A DNA stretch of 64,000 nucleotides from Meiothermus sp. Pnk-1 (GCF_003226535.1 NZ_QKOB01000007.1:47078-111077), one strand, 5' to 3'; counted from the stretch's first letter, positions 44,489 to 57,611 are shown. Numbers and translations: made by a program. Notes: generated by a model from the letters alone, not told the origin.

Positions 44489-46480
44489 ATGTCCGCTTTG
44501 CTCCGGCTTTTCGCCTGGATGTCCGCCTTGCTGGGTCTGGCGCTAGCGCAACCCCCCAAAGGCTTGGTATTACCCTTCGCCGGGCCGGGCGGCCAGGGCG
44601 CGGCCCACGCCCTGGCGGAGGGATTGCGGGTGGCCCCGCCCTCGCTCGCCGCCCTCCTTCTCCCCGACCTTCCCTGGCGGGATGGCTACGACCTCGCCTC
44701 CGGGCGCATCGAGAGCCTCGGCGGAGCCCGGCTGGCCCGCGAGGTGAGCGGGGCGGACTGGCTGGCGGTGGGCGAGGTGGGCCAAGACGGGTGGGTCACG
44801 ATCTACCTCTCCACCCCCCAGGAAAGCCGCAGGGCCCGCTTTAGCCGCCTCGAGCTGGCCCAGCGCTGGCTCGAGGCAAAGCTGGGTCTCTTCCCTCATC
44901 CCTTTCCCGGGCTCGCGCACGGCCTGGAGGCAACCTACCAAAGGATGAGCCAGGGCGAGCTCTCGGTGATCACCGATGCGGCCTTGCGGGGGCTATATGC
45001 CGCCGCCCTCGAGACCCGCCAGGGGAGAGCCCCTACCCCCGACCTAGCGGCCCTCCTGCCCAAGCCGCTGCTGGATTTCTGGACCAACCTGGCCCAGCGA
45101 CGCCTGTCCCCGGCTTACCAGGCCCTGGCCGATTTGGGCGCCGGGAGGCAAGCCCAGGCCCTCGAGGCGGCCCGCAAGCTGGCCGACGGCCTGGCCTACG
45201 AGCGGCTCACCGCGCTCTTGATTCAGCGCTCGGCAGGGCAGGGGGATTGGCATCAGACCGCCCGCAAGCTGGCCCAGATCGCCCCCGAGCTGCCCATCGC
45301 CTGGGAGGAGGTGAGCTTTGCCGCCTTCGACGAGGGCCAGCCCGGCGAAGCCCGCGACGCGCTGCTCAAGGCCCTGGCCCTCCTGCCGCAAAAGCCCCTC
45401 TACTGGACCAACCTGGGCTGGGCCTACTACCTTACCGGGGACCGGGCCCGCTCGATCCAGGCCAGCCGCAGGGCGCTTACGCTCGGCGAGTCCAGCCCCA
45501 CCCCGGCCTACAACCTGGGGCTGGTCAAGGCCCTATACGGGGATGTGTACGGGGCTAAGCAGGCCTATGATCAGGCGCTGCAACGCGACGACGAACAGGA
45601 GTTCGAGGCCGCGCTGGAAGACCTGGCCAAAGCCAAGAACCCGCTCCTCACCTACTGGCAGGGCTACCTCGCGGAGCGAGGTGGCGAAGTGGCCCAGGCC
45701 CGGGCCTTTTATCAGCGCTTCGCCGAGGCTAACCCCCAGCACCCGTTGGCCCCGGCGGCCCGGCGGGCCAGCCGAATCCAGCTCGAGCTCCGGATTTCCC
45801 TGGAAAAGCTCGCCCTCCAGCCCGCAGGCCCCGACGCCCAACCCTTCCGGGCCGGAGAGGCGGTCTTCCCGATAGTGAGGCTCGAGGGCAGCCCCTACCT
45901 GATGCGCGCCCCGCTGGTGACGCGGCTTCTCGACGAGAACGGGCGGGTGCTGCTGGAACAGCGCAAGGAGATCGCCTTCCGGCCCATGACTGCCGAACGG
46001 ATCGAGGCCGCCCCCGCGGTAACCCTGCCCCGGGAGGGGCGCTATTACCTGGAAGTGCTCTACGGAGACCAAAAGCTATCCCAAAGCGTGAGCGCCAGCC
46101 CCCCTAGCCTGGCGCGGCGCCTCTATGTGGCCGGGCTACAAATCCGCGACCTGAACGACCGGCCCCTGCTCAGCGAAGGGGAGATGCTGGGGCCGCAGGG
46201 GGATCGCCTCCTGCTCGAGCGCACCACCGCCGCGCTGCGCGAGGTGGTGCAGTTCCTGCGCGACGAGGCCAAGGACAACCCCCAGCGGCAACGGGAACTC
46301 CAGGGATTGAGCCAGCCCCTCACCCAGGGCCCCTACGCCGGGCAGAGCGTGCTGGAGTTGATGGATAGGGCCGACGAACAAGTGCTGCGGGCTTTTTTCG
46401 AGGCGGCGGCGCAAAACCCCGAGCTGATCGGGGATAGCGACGTGGTGAATGCCTTCGTGAACTGGCTGGGCCAAGAGTAA
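44489..46480 (+). CDS. Exported TPR-repeat protein
   Basis: A 663-residue protein with a signal peptide (LLRLFAWMSALLGLALAQ) and then a GGARLAREVSGADWLAVGEV segment resembling a TolB-N/FlgO-like domain. TPR helices run around residues 230-430 (PLYWTNLGWAYYLTGDRARS, PAYNLGLVKALYGDVYGAKQ, YWQGYLAERGGEVAQARAFY), and the C-terminal region is of unknown fold. TACCAT lies six bases before the ATG. TPRs suggest a periplasmic scaffolding role, but no partner is evident. Confidence 0.78.
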   Translation: MSALLRLFAWMSALLGLALAQPPKGLVLPFAGPGGQGAAHALAEGLRVAPPSLAALLLPDLPWRDGYDLASGRIESLGGARLAREVSGADWLAVGEVGQDGWVTIYLSTPQESRRARFSRLELAQRWLEAKLGLFPHPFPGLAHGLEATYQRMSQGELSVITDAALRGLYAAALETRQGRAPTPDLAALLPKPLLDFWTNLAQRRLSPAYQALADLGAGRQAQALEAARKLADGLAYERLTALLIQRSAGQGDWHQTARKLAQIAPELPIAWEEVSFAAFDEGQPGEARDALLKALALLPQKPLYWTNLGWAYYLTGDRARSIQASRRALTLGESSPTPAYNLGLVKALYGDVYGAKQAYDQALQRDDEQEFEAALEDLAKAKNPLLTYWQGYLAERGGEVAQARAFYQRFAEANPQHPLAPAARRASRIQLELRISLEKLALQPAGPDAQPFRAGEAVFPIVRLEGSPYLMRAPLVTRLLDENGRVLLEQRKEIAFRPMTAERIEAAPAVTLPREGRYYLEVLYGDQKLSQSVSASPPSLARRLYVAGLQIRDLNDRPLLSEGEMLGPQGDRLLLERTTAALREVVQFLRDEAKDNPQRQRELQGLSQPLTQGPYAGQSVLELMDRADEQVLRAFFEAAAQNPELIGDSDVVNAFVNWLGQE

Positions 46481-46517
46481 ATCGCCCCGTTTGCACCTTG
46501 CCCCTATCCTGAAAAGT

Positions 46518-47108
46518 ATGCGTTGGCTGTGGTGGATGGTGGGGTTGGGGATCGCTGGGTTTTTCCTGCTGCGCTCCATGGACGCCCGCCCTATCGAGCG
46601 CCCCCCCGGCGTGGTCGCGCCGAGGATTCCGCTCCAGGTGGAGCTGTCCCCAGCCCTGGGTTTGGAGAAGAACGGCATCCACCTCACTGCCCTGGCCAGC
46701 TTCGAGCTCGAGGCCCGCGTTATTCTCAAGCATATCTATCACGACCCCGGGGCCCGCATCGCCCCGGTGGATCTGGTCCTGGGTTGGGGCCGCATGTCGG
46801 ATACCGCGGTGCTGCGGCACATCCGCTTCTGGCAAAGCGCCCGCTTCTACTTCTGGCAGACCTCGGCATACCCCATCCCCCGCGAGGAGATCGAACGCTC
46901 GAGCGCCAACATGCACATGATCCCGGCCAATGCCTACATCGAACGGCGGCTCAAGGGGCTCAAACCGGGCCATATCGTGCGGATACGCGGCTATCTGGTC
47001 AACGCCCAGGGTCCCGAGGGGTTTTATTGGAATACTTCCCTGAGTCGCGAAGACACCGGCGAGGGGGCCTGCGAGTTGGTCTGGGTGGAAAGCCTTTCCG
47101 TCCGGTAG
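46518..47108 (+). CDS. Hypothetical membrane-anchored protein
   Basis: A 196-residue protein with one N-terminal membrane segment (MRWLWWMVGLGIAGFFLL) and a soluble outer part: LVLGWGRMSDTAVLRHIRFW, RSSANMHMIPANAYIERRLK and GHIVRIRGYLVNAQGPEGFY are conserved-looking stretches. The Trp-Gly-Arg-Met and Asn-x-His-x-Ile-Pro-Ala-Asn patterns recall proteins often encoded near phage or conjugative loci, but no family is claimed. TATCCT is seven bases before the ATG (leaderless). Confidence 0.65.
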   Translation: MRWLWWMVGLGIAGFFLLRSMDARPIERPPGVVAPRIPLQVELSPALGLEKNGIHLTALASFELEARVILKHIYHDPGARIAPVDLVLGWGRMSDTAVLRHIRFWQSARFYFWQTSAYPIPREEIERSSANMHMIPANAYIERRLKGLKPGHIVRIRGYLVNAQGPEGFYWNTSLSREDTGEGACELVWVESLSVR

Positions 47109-47215
47109 AACGGGGGAGCGGCCCAGGGAGTTCTCCCGTGCTTCGGACCCCCTCGAGCCATTCGCAGGCAGCCTTACCTGGGATTATGGCACAAGCAGAA
47201 TGAAAGAATCAAGAC

Positions 47216-47244
47216 TTGGGGATACCCAACAGCGGTGCTATACT
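47216..47244 (+). promoter_or_regulatory. Leaderless promoter of uvrA
   Basis: TTGGGG (47216-47221), 17 bases, TATACT (47239-47244), then seven bases and the uvrA ATG. With initiation six to eight bases beyond the -10, transcription would start at or next to the A of the ATG. No Shine-Dalgarno is present. Confidence 0.78.
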
Positions 47245-47251
47245 CGTTCGG

Positions 47252-50194
<2,943 letters not shown>

Positions 50195-50208
50195 CCCGGC
50201 GGACCCCC

Positions 50209-50847
50209 TCAGGGGTAGCGCTGGGGGGTGCTGTAATAAGCCCCTTTCCCAAGGTTTCGCACCGCCGCGTAGTAGGTGTAGGCCAGGACGTAGCACTGGT
50301 CCTTACGGGGGTCCCACCAGGGCAGGTCGCCGCACACCGATTTCAGGTTGGACAAGAAGCGGTCGTCCACGTACTTGCGATAGGTCTCGCTGCGCCCTCG
50401 AGCGTACTGCGGCACGTTGCGGTAGCCGAAGTCGTGGTGGTTGCAGGGGTCTTTAAAGTTGAGGAGCAGCGGTTTGTCAGGGGAATAGCTGCACCCGTTG
50501 TTGCTCCAATCGGGGCCGCTGTAGGCGCGGTAGTAACGGGCGAAAAAGGTAGTGTACGGAATGGCGGTCGCCAGGTAGACGGTGTAGTCGAAGTTGGGCC
50601 AGCGCGCCTCCTGGGCGGTTATCCCGCTCAGCCCCTCCAATTGCGACTGGAGCTGGGCGAGCTCGCGCTCCACCCGGGCAAACTCGGGTTGCAGCACGCC
50701 CTGGATCTCCTGCAGCTCCCCTTCGCTCAGGGCGTCGATCTGCTCCGGGGTGAGGGCGGCAATCCGCTCGAGGGTCCAACTAGGGGCGCTCGTCTGCGAT
50801 CCGCACGCCGCCAGCAGCAAAAAAAGCACCAACAACGCTACACGCAT
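50209..50847 (-). CDS. Lipoprotein with prokaryotic phospholipase A2-like domain
   Basis: The signal peptide ends in LLLAAC (lipobox), giving a lipid-anchored exported protein. After a helical linker with many Glu/Gln residues, the C-terminal half has NGCSYSPDKP, then DPCNHHDFGYRN, the Cys-x2-His-Asp catalytic pattern of bacterial/fungal PLA2 (the His-Asp dyad with paired cysteines), plus KYVDDRFLSNLKSVCG and a last Cys. The 212-residue length fits. AAGGAGG precedes the ATG. It may hydrolyse phospholipids at the cell surface; activity is inferred from motif only. Confidence 0.85.
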   Translation of the reverse strand: MRVALLVLFLLLAACGSQTSAPSWTLERIAALTPEQIDALSEGELQEIQGVLQPEFARVERELAQLQSQLEGLSGITAQEARWPNFDYTVYLATAIPYTTFFARYYRAYSGPDWSNNGCSYSPDKPLLLNFKDPCNHHDFGYRNVPQYARGRSETYRKYVDDRFLSNLKSVCGDLPWWDPRKDQCYVLAYTYYAAVRNLGKGAYYSTPQRYP

Positions 50848-50919
50848 CTTTACCTCCTTTGACGGCCTAAGTAGGCTCCGCGGGCACCTAGTTCAGCATA
50901 GGAGGCTATTGTAATAGTT

Positions 50920-53073
50920 CTACCCGCCCACGTGGACGATGGGGCGGCGCTTCAGGTTGGGCTCGGCCTTGCGCAGGATCTCGTGGGTGAGGGGGGGGAT
51001 GTCCCCTTCACCAAAAAGCACGAAACGCAGCGCCAGCTGCACGGGATTGCCCTCGGACCACTGGAAGTAGATGTGGGGAACCTTGCCGGTGAGATCGCGA
51101 ATGTGCAGCGCCACCGCGGCGATGGCGTTGGCCACCGCCGGAGCCTCGGTACGGAGCACTTGGTAATCCCCCACCTCGAGCCCCCGCACCCGGAGGGTGC
51201 CGGAGAACTCCGAGGCATCGATCACCCCCACCTCGAGGAAGAGGATGGGCTCCTTGGCGGGCAGGTGGGTGAACTCCCGCACCCGCTTGGCCTTCTCGAT
51301 GTACTCGTAGGCCTTACCGGTCTCGCGGTGGTGGGCCACGATGCGGATCTCACCCGGGATGCTTTCGATGAAACGCCGGGCCTCCTCATCCAAAATCACC
51401 TCTTTCACCCGCAGCTCGGTGGAGCGCAGTACCCGCGAGGTGAAGGAGACCACCACGATGGCGGCCACGAAGACGCTGGCGATCTGGAGGCCACCGGGTT
51501 GTTCGAGGATGTTGACCACCAGGGTGTATATGAAAACCAGGCTGATCAGCCCAAAAGCGATCAGCGAGGCTTGCTGGCGTTTGTGCAGCGCGGAAAGGGT
51601 CACGGCGACCGCCGCCGAAGTCATCAGGGCCAGCACCCCGGTGGCGTAAGCGGCAGCTTGGGCATCCACGCTGGCCCGGAAGATCAGCGTCACCACGAAG
51701 CAGATCGCGGTGTAGATGAGCACCAGCGGGCGGGTGGCCCGGGCCCATTCCGGGGCCATCCCGTAGCGGGGAAGGTAGCGCGGCACGATGTTGAGCAGCC
51801 CGGCCATGGCGCTGGCCCCGGCGAACCACAGGATCAGGATGGTAGAGAGGTCGTAGAGGGTGCCAAAGAGCTCGCCTAGGTGGCGGTGGGCTAGGTAAGC
51901 CAGCGCCCGCCCGCTGGCCTGGCCCGCTGGCTTGACCACCGTTACCTGCCGAACGCCGCCGTCCTCGACCACGCTGACCAAGAGGGTGATCTTCCCTCGA
52001 GGGCCGAGCGAGATCCGCTCGCTGAAGTTCCCGGTACGGTTCGGAACGCGGTAGGTGTAGATGTCCTGGGGGTTGCCGTTGAGGGGAACGTCCACCGTCG
52101 AGGCCCCACCCCGCAGTTCGTGCGATACCGAGGTCTCGGGCCAGAACTCGCTGGGGGGAATCAGCCAGGTCGTCACCAGGCTGCTGGTGATGAGCATCAC
52201 GCTCATGATGAGGGCGGCGGTGGTGAGCAGCTTGCGCGAGTTGCGGATCCGGCCTTTGGGGTGCGCCGGATCGTCGTCAGGGTCGCCCTTCACCAAGGGC
52301 ATCACCACCACCCCGGTCTCGAAGCCGCTGAGCCCCAGGGCTAGCTTGGGAAACACCAATAGCGCGGCCAGGATCATCGCCATAGGGCTGGCGTAGCTTT
52401 GGTGGATGAGGTCGGTCCAGCGGGCGATGAGTTCAGGGTGCCGGAAAGCCTCCAGCAACCCGGTTATCACCACCGCTAGGCTCAACCCGATGTAGATCAC
52501 CACCAGCACCACCGCCACCCCGATGGCCTCGCGGAATCCCTTGAGAAAAATGGCCCCCAACAAGCCGATCAGCACCAGGGTGAGGCCGACCTGGTAATTC
52601 CAGCCTCGAGGCCAAAAGGGGTTTTCGATGATGTGTTTGGAGGCGTCGGCGGCGGAGAGGGTGATCGTGATGACAAAGCCCGTCGCCACGAAGCCCAGCA
52701 GGGCCAGCACGAACACCTTGGCAGTCCAGCCGCCCAGCAGCCGCTCCAGCATGGAGATCGAGCCGTCCCCGTGGGGGCTCTCCTCCGCCACCCGGCGGTA
52801 CATCGGCAGCGCGCCGAAAAGCGTCACCAGCACCAGCACCAACGTGGCGAAGGGAGAGAGCATCCCCGCGGCCAGCGCGGCAATGCCAGGTTGATAGCCC
52901 AGGGTGGAAAAGTAATCCACCCCGGTCAGGCACATCACCCGGTACCAGGGGTGGGTCTGGTGGACCTCTTTTTCCGGCTGGTGGTAGCTTTCCCCTGGGC
53001 TGTGCTGCCCTTCGGTGAGCCACTTTTTGAAGCGCTTGCGGAAAAGCCGCCAGTAGGTTTGGGACTGGGCCAT
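50920..53073 (-). CDS. APC-superfamily permease with C-terminal soluble domain
   Basis: A 717-residue transporter with ~12 membrane segments ([38 protein letters not shown]) and a C-terminal cytoplasmic domain of about 170 residues ([20 protein letters not shown] and [20 protein letters not shown]). An extracellular insert between TM7 and TM8 ([20 protein letters not shown] and beyond) is unusually long. It belongs with the large amino-acid/K+-like APC proteins. Substrate unknown. Confidence 0.85.
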   Translation of the reverse strand: MAQSQTYWRLFRKRFKKWLTEGQHSPGESYHQPEKEVHQTHPWYRVMCLTGVDYFSTLGYQPGIAALAAGMLSPFATLVLVLVTLFGALPMYRRVAEESPHGDGSISMLERLLGGWTAKVFVLALLGFVATGFVITITLSAADASKHIIENPFWPRGWNYQVGLTLVLIGLLGAIFLKGFREAIGVAVVLVVIYIGLSLAVVITGLLEAFRHPELIARWTDLIHQSYASPMAMILAALLVFPKLALGLSGFETGVVVMPLVKGDPDDDPAHPKGRIRNSRKLLTTAALIMSVMLITSSLVTTWLIPPSEFWPETSVSHELRGGASTVDVPLNGNPQDIYTYRVPNRTGNFSERISLGPRGKITLLVSVVEDGGVRQVTVVKPAGQASGRALAYLAHRHLGELFGTLYDLSTILILWFAGASAMAGLLNIVPRYLPRYGMAPEWARATRPLVLIYTAICFVVTLIFRASVDAQAAAYATGVLALMTSAAVAVTLSALHKRQQASLIAFGLISLVFIYTLVVNILEQPGGLQIASVFVAAIVVVSFTSRVLRSTELRVKEVILDEEARRFIESIPGEIRIVAHHRETGKAYEYIEKAKRVREFTHLPAKEPILFLEVGVIDASEFSGTLRVRGLEVGDYQVLRTEAPAVANAIAAVALHIRDLTGKVPHIYFQWSEGNPVQLALRFVLFGEGDIPPLTHEILRKAEPNLKRRPIVHVGG

Positions 53074-53140
53074 AGCATCGCCTACCGAATAAGTGTACTG
53101 GAAACTACAAGTTTTGCGGGTGGCCGGTGGGTCGAGGGGA

Positions 53141-54283
53141 TCAGGTCGGCCGTTGCAGCCGGGCGACCAACCCCCCTAGCACCAACACCCCCACCGAGGC
53201 CGCAAACCCCGCTTGCAAGCCCCCCAAAGCATCGGTGAGAAGCCCCGCAAGCCACGGCCCCAGACTCTGCCCCGCCGCAAAGATCACCGTGAAAACCGCG
53301 ATCCCGTAACCCCACTGCGCAGGAGGCAAGGCCCGGCGCAGCAAGGCGGTGATGGCCGTAACCACCGACAAAAACGAGCCGAACAGCAAAGCCGAGCCCA
53401 GCATCGGCAAGAAAGCCCTGGAGAGCAAGGGGAGCGCCGCCCCAGCGCTTATCGTGAACAGGACCAGGCTAAGCGCGCTCCCGTCGCGGCTCTTCTGGAT
53501 ACGCTCGCCCCATATCCTCCCGCCCGCCATCACCGCTATCCCCAACACCGACCAGAAGAGGGTCACCTCGAGGGCGCCCAACTCAGCGCGGACAAAAGCG
53601 ATCACAAAAGTTGTATAGACGATGTACCCGAGCGCGAAGAGGAAATAAGCTACAGCGGTGGGCAGTAAGCTCCCCAAGCTCCCGCCCTGGCTGCCCGCGA
53701 GGGCGGGTGGGGGTACCTCGACCCGCCGGGCGGCCAGGTATGCCCCCCCGACACCCACCCCCGAGAGCAACCCCAAGGCCACCCAAGCCCACGGCCAGGC
53801 CCCTGGGCGATCCTCGAGCAGCACCGGCAGGAAAACCCCCGAGGCCAGGATGCCCAAGCCCACCCCGCCAAAGTACACCCCCAGCACCAACGCTGAGCGG
53901 CTGGGGTCACGCGAGGCCAGGTGCGCGGCCAAGGCCCCACCCGAGACGAAGACCAGCGCCCCGCTCACCCCGGCCAGAAGCCGCAGCGCCACCAACCCGA
54001 AGTAGTTCTCGCCAACGCCGGAGCAAAGGAGGGCCAAGGCGGTGAGGGCCAGCGAACCCAGGAAAGTGGCCCGGTAGCCCCAGCGCCGCATGGCCGGGTT
54101 CGCCAGGAGCGAGCCCAGCAGGTAGCCCAGGGCGTTGGCGGTGTTCATCCCCCCGGCCTGAGCGTAGGACCAGTGCAGATCCTCGCGCATGGCCGGGAGC
54201 ACCAACGCGTAGGCAAAGCGGGCGAAACCCAGCGCCACCGCCGGCCCCAGGGCCAGGCCCAAAGCCATACGGAACAGGCTCAC
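53141..54283 (-). CDS. MFS transporter (YbfB/YjiJ-like)
   Basis: A 380-residue, 12-segment major facilitator. [20 protein letters not shown] at the start and [20 protein letters not shown] resemble the YbfB/YjiJ family. [20 protein letters not shown] follows TM4. TATAGT on the minus strand about 60 bases upstream may be its -10 box. Substrate unknown. The 183-base gap to the protease gene holds no other convincing ORF. Confidence 0.87.
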   Translation of the reverse strand: MSLFRMALGLALGPAVALGFARFAYALVLPAMREDLHWSYAQAGGMNTANALGYLLGSLLANPAMRRWGYRATFLGSLALTALALLCSGVGENYFGLVALRLLAGVSGALVFVSGGALAAHLASRDPSRSALVLGVYFGGVGLGILASGVFLPVLLEDRPGAWPWAWVALGLLSGVGVGGAYLAARRVEVPPPALAGSQGGSLGSLLPTAVAYFLFALGYIVYTTFVIAFVRAELGALEVTLFWSVLGIAVMAGGRIWGERIQKSRDGSALSLVLFTISAGAALPLLSRAFLPMLGSALLFGSFLSVVTAITALLRRALPPAQWGYGIAVFTVIFAAGQSLGPWLAGLLTDALGGLQAGFAASVGVLVLGGLVARLQRPT

Positions 54284-54466
54284 CGGGCCATCCCCCGGGG
54301 ATGTTCGCGCGCTTGGGCGAGCAGGTCGGGTTCCACACCTTACTATACCGAGGCGGGAAGAACCCGCCCAGCGCTCCGCTCGTCGCAGTCGAGGCCCAGC
54401 CCCGTGCGTATAGCCCCCACTCGGGTCTTGGGGCTGGCGGTGAGCTCGAGGGAGATCCCCAGGGCC

Positions 54467-55783
54467 CTAAAATCCCCCTCCCTGCGTTCGGGGCAACAAC
54501 GCCACGAGGGCTTTTTCCGTGGGCAGGTCGTGGCCGGTTTCGGCCAGGGCGCGCAGGTCGTCGGGGGCCGCGATATCGGGCGTGACCCGGGCCGGGTAAG
54601 GGTTTCCCCCCGGCAGAAAGGCCCGGTTGTAGGAGATGTTGAGCCCACCCCCGTTGATGAGGCCGAAGGTGCGGGTGGTGGTGTTACCTACCCCGGCGGT
54701 GGGCTCCCCAACTACTACCCCAGCCTTGGCGAACTGGATCGCAGAGGCCAGATACTCCGCCCCGGAGGCGCTTTCGCCGTTCACCAGCACCGCCAAAGGC
54801 CCCCTCCAGCGAGCCGGGTTGGGAATGCTCAAGCGAAGCACTTCGGCCCCGCTCTTGTCGCGCGCGGTGATCCGCCCATCTTGGACCACCAGCTCGTTGC
54901 GCTCGACGTCGTAGCGGTCGGTAAAAAGCACATAGGGGTTATCCACGAAAGCCGCCATGCTGATGAGGGCCTCTACCGCGCTGCCTCCGCTATTGCCACG
55001 CAGATCGAGCAGCATAGCCCTCGCCCCGGCGGCCTGCGCCTGCTGCACCAGCTCGTGAACCCGCTGCCCCACCTGCCCCTCGGCCAGAAAGTCGGGGATG
55101 CGCAGCACCGCCACCCCATCCGGGCGCATCTTGAGCGAGGGAAGCCGGGCCAGGTTGATCTCGCGCCCGGTCACGACAACCTCGAGCTTCTGCCGCTGGG
55201 GGCCGCGCAGCACCGTGAGGCGCACCGGCTGCCCGCTCTGGACCAGCTGGCTGAGGGCCTGAGCGACCTCGTCGTCGCTGGCGTATTCGCCCAGGGCTTT
55301 ACCGTTCAGTGCCACGATCCGGTCGCCGTACTGCAGCCCGGCTTGGTCCGCCGGGCTGCCCTCCACCACGTCCACCACCAGCCGGTCGCGCGAGCCAGGA
55401 ATGGACCGGTGCTCCACCCCGATCCGTAAACCCCCTGAAGGAACCTGGCCACGGCCAGTTTGCCGGAAGCGCCCCAGCGCCTCCGGGGATTGGTAGTAGG
55501 TATGGCCGTCGCCCAGCTCACTGACCATGCGCTGGATCACGCCCACCGCGGTGTCGTAGGGGCAGCTCTCCTTTTGGTTGGCGCAGGCGGCATCCAAGCT
55601 CTTCTGGTACTTGGCGGTGAGGGCGTGCAGGTCGGCGCTGGCCGGACCGTAGTAGTAGAACTCGAGGTAAAAGCTGGCCTGATCGAAGAGGTCTTGGGCC
55701 GGGCTGGCCCACCCCAAGGTGGCGAAAACCGCCATCAAGGCGAGGCCGAATCGGCGAGTTTTGCGCATCAGATCCCTTTGCAT
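54467..55783 (-). CDS. S41-family C-terminal processing-type protease
   Basis: An exported serine protease of 438 residues: signal peptide (RFGLALMAVFATLGWASPAQ), tail-recognition helices, a PDZ domain around residues 130-200 (IGVEHRSIPGS, VVDVVEGSPADQAGLQYGDR, IVALNGKALGE), then the catalytic core MLLDLRGNSGGSAVEA and VLVNGESASGAEYLASAIQFAKAG-type Ser/Lys dyad (Ser in ESASG, Lys in QFAKA). It starts seven bases after the paralogous protease gene and likely shares its promoter. Confidence 0.9.
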   Translation of the reverse strand: MQRDLMRKTRRFGLALMAVFATLGWASPAQDLFDQASFYLEFYYYGPASADLHALTAKYQKSLDAACANQKESCPYDTAVGVIQRMVSELGDGHTYYQSPEALGRFRQTGRGQVPSGGLRIGVEHRSIPGSRDRLVVDVVEGSPADQAGLQYGDRIVALNGKALGEYASDDEVAQALSQLVQSGQPVRLTVLRGPQRQKLEVVVTGREINLARLPSLKMRPDGVAVLRIPDFLAEGQVGQRVHELVQQAQAAGARAMLLDLRGNSGGSAVEALISMAAFVDNPYVLFTDRYDVERNELVVQDGRITARDKSGAEVLRLSIPNPARWRGPLAVLVNGESASGAEYLASAIQFAKAGVVVGEPTAGVGNTTTRTFGLINGGGLNISYNRAFLPGGNPYPARVTPDIAAPDDLRALAETGHDLPTEKALVALLPRTQGGGF

Positions 55784-55790
55784 CGAATCC

Positions 55791-57065
55791 CTACTTCAGC
55801 AGCTCGAGGGCTTTTTCCAACGCCAGGTCGCGCCCCTGGCTCAGGGCTTCCAGATCCTCCGGCAGCAGCACATCCGGGGTCACCTTGAGGGGGAAAGGGG
55901 TTTGGTCTAAAGCCCGCATCCTGAGGCTCGAGACCGAGATGAAATCTCCGCTGATGAGCGGCCCCTCGGCGTCGCCCGAAACCCCCAAAGCCCCGGCGGT
56001 AGGTTCCCCAATCACCTTGGCCCGCCCCGCCGCCTGGAGGAAGTAGGCCAGCATCTCCGCGGAGTTCACCGTGTAGCGGTTCACCAGCACCACCAGCGGG
56101 AGCTTGGCCTGGTAGGGGTTGGGGACCGCCCGCTCCAGCTCGCGCCCTTGCCCCTCGCGTTGGCTGAACACCTGGCCGTTCTCGAGCGTCACGGTCTCGT
56201 CGAGGCCCTGAAAGCGCTGGTCGTAGATGAAGCCGAACTTGGAGATAAAAGCCCCCGCCGCCAGCAGGGCTTCTACGTCGTAGCCGGTGAGCGCATCGCG
56301 CAGGTCGAGGATCATCCCCTTGGCCCCCGCGCTTTCGGCCCGCCGGGCGGCCTCGTAGATGCGCTCGGCCACGCTGAACTGGGGAGAGCTATAGAAGTGG
56401 TAAACCTTCAGGTAAGCCACCTTGCCCAGCAGCTCGTAGCGGGGCTGCATGGTCTGTTGGGCCACCCGAGCGGCGAGGCTCGCCCTCCGGAGGGTCCCTT
56501 GGCGGCTGTAGGTGAGGGTGAAGGGGCTCCCGCTGCCCGTCTCTAGCTCCTCCAGCCTGGCCAAAGTGGCGGGCTGCCCAGCCAGCTCGGTGACGAGGTC
56601 GCCCCGGCGCAACCCCGCCTCGAAAGCCGGTTCGCCGGGGAAGGACTCCACCACCACCAACCCCTTGGGGGTCTCACGGACCCATACCCCGATGCGCGGG
56701 GCCGCCGGACCCAGGCCCTGCTCGTAGCGGCGGGCGTCCTCGAGCTCGCGGGCGCTGACGAAGCGGGTAAAGGGGTCGCCCAGCTTCTGGAGGATCTCCT
56801 CGAGCACCCGGCGGGCCGGCTCGTAGCCGCAACGGTCCTTATCGGGGGCGCAGGCCTGGTCGAGCTGGGGCTGGTAGAGGCGGCGCAGCTCGCGAAACGA
56901 AGGCAGCTGGGCCGGGCCGTTATAGTAAAAGCCCAGGAAAAAAGTTCCCTGGTCGAACAGCGCTTGGGCCAAAGACCCTGAGGTAGGAGCCGCTCGGGCG
57001 GCAAGGGAAAGAGCTAGCCCAACGGCGAGCAGCAACCTACCCAGCGGGGGGTTGAACGGCGGCAT
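55791..57065 (-). CDS. S41-family C-terminal processing-type protease (paralogue)
   Basis: A 424-residue exported homologue of the downstream protease. It has a signal peptide, the shared TFFLGFYYNGP/CGYEPARRVLEEIL region, a PDZ domain (VVESFPGEPAFEAGLRRGDL), and the catalytic elements MILDLRDALTGYDVEALLA, LVNRYTVNSAEMLAYFLQ and AAGRAKVIGEPTAG (Ser and Lys). TATAGT lies six bases before the ATG, so the gene looks leaderless and leads the pair. The strand before the Ser is less canonical (RDALTG instead of RGNSGG), so specificity or activity may differ. Confidence 0.88.
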   Translation of the reverse strand: MPPFNPPLGRLLLAVGLALSLAARAAPTSGSLAQALFDQGTFFLGFYYNGPAQLPSFRELRRLYQPQLDQACAPDKDRCGYEPARRVLEEILQKLGDPFTRFVSARELEDARRYEQGLGPAAPRIGVWVRETPKGLVVVESFPGEPAFEAGLRRGDLVTELAGQPATLARLEELETGSGSPFTLTYSRQGTLRRASLAARVAQQTMQPRYELLGKVAYLKVYHFYSSPQFSVAERIYEAARRAESAGAKGMILDLRDALTGYDVEALLAAGAFISKFGFIYDQRFQGLDETVTLENGQVFSQREGQGRELERAVPNPYQAKLPLVVLVNRYTVNSAEMLAYFLQAAGRAKVIGEPTAGALGVSGDAEGPLISGDFISVSSLRMRALDQTPFPLKVTPDVLLPEDLEALSQGRDLALEKALELLK

Positions 57066-57114
57066 GGCTCAACTATACGCAGAGCAAGATTAATTGCATG
57101 GCTGCGGGGCGGTC

Positions 57115-57516
57115 TCAACGGGCTCGAGCCCTCCCTTTCCCGAGGGGGCGGAAGCGGACGGCCTGCCACTCCGCATCCAAGACCACCACCGTCACCACCC
57201 GCAAGCCTTCCTTGAAGACCGCGTCCCAGGCGGTGTCACGGTGCATCTCGTTGTCCGGGCGGCGGGGGTAGGCGATCCAGAATTGCCCGCCGGGTTTGAG
57301 GACGCCCAGGGCGACCGGCAGCAGGGCGCGAAGCTCGGCCTCGGAGCGCACGAATGCCTTCACCACGTCGCAGCTGGCCCCGCCGGTGGGGGGCTGCCGG
57401 AGGAGTTCCACCCCCTGGGCAGCAGCTTGCCAAGCCTCGAGGTAACCCGCGGGGGCATTCAGCACGAGCGCCCGACTGCCGTGGCGCAAGGGGATTTTGT
57501 CAACGGGATAATTCAT
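57115..57516 (-). CDS. Small protein resembling DUF3052, function unknown
   Basis: A 133-residue cytoplasmic protein with VLNAPAGYLEAWQAAAQGVE, DVVKAFVRSEAELRALLPVA, and LKPGGQFWIAYPRRPDNEMH, followed by RVVTVVVLDAEWQAVRFRP. The layout recalls SAM-methyltransferase-fold remnants and DUF3052 proteins. The ATG at 57516 is chosen; an upstream in-frame ATG exists. A perfect 19-base palindrome lies directly upstream. Function unknown. Confidence 0.7.
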   Translation of the reverse strand: MNYPVDKIPLRHGSRALVLNAPAGYLEAWQAAAQGVELLRQPPTGGASCDVVKAFVRSEAELRALLPVALGVLKPGGQFWIAYPRRPDNEMHRDTAWDAVFKEGLRVVTVVVLDAEWQAVRFRPLGKGRARAR

Positions 57517-57524
57517 GGGCATAT

Positions 57525-57543
57525 ATTCTGATAATATCAGAAT
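57525..57543. promoter_or_regulatory. Perfect 19-bp palindrome, candidate operator
   Basis: ATTCTGATAATATCAGAAT consists of two 9-base arms around one central base. It sits 9 bases before the ATG of the small unknown gene and overlaps the likely -10/start region (TATTAT on the minus strand). Size and position suit a dimeric repressor site. Confidence 0.65.
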
Positions 57544-57611
57544 AGCGTCGCCCTGCAAGGGGGTTTCTAACGATGGAGATGCGATTAAACGGAGGTCGAG
57601 GCCAAGCCCGG

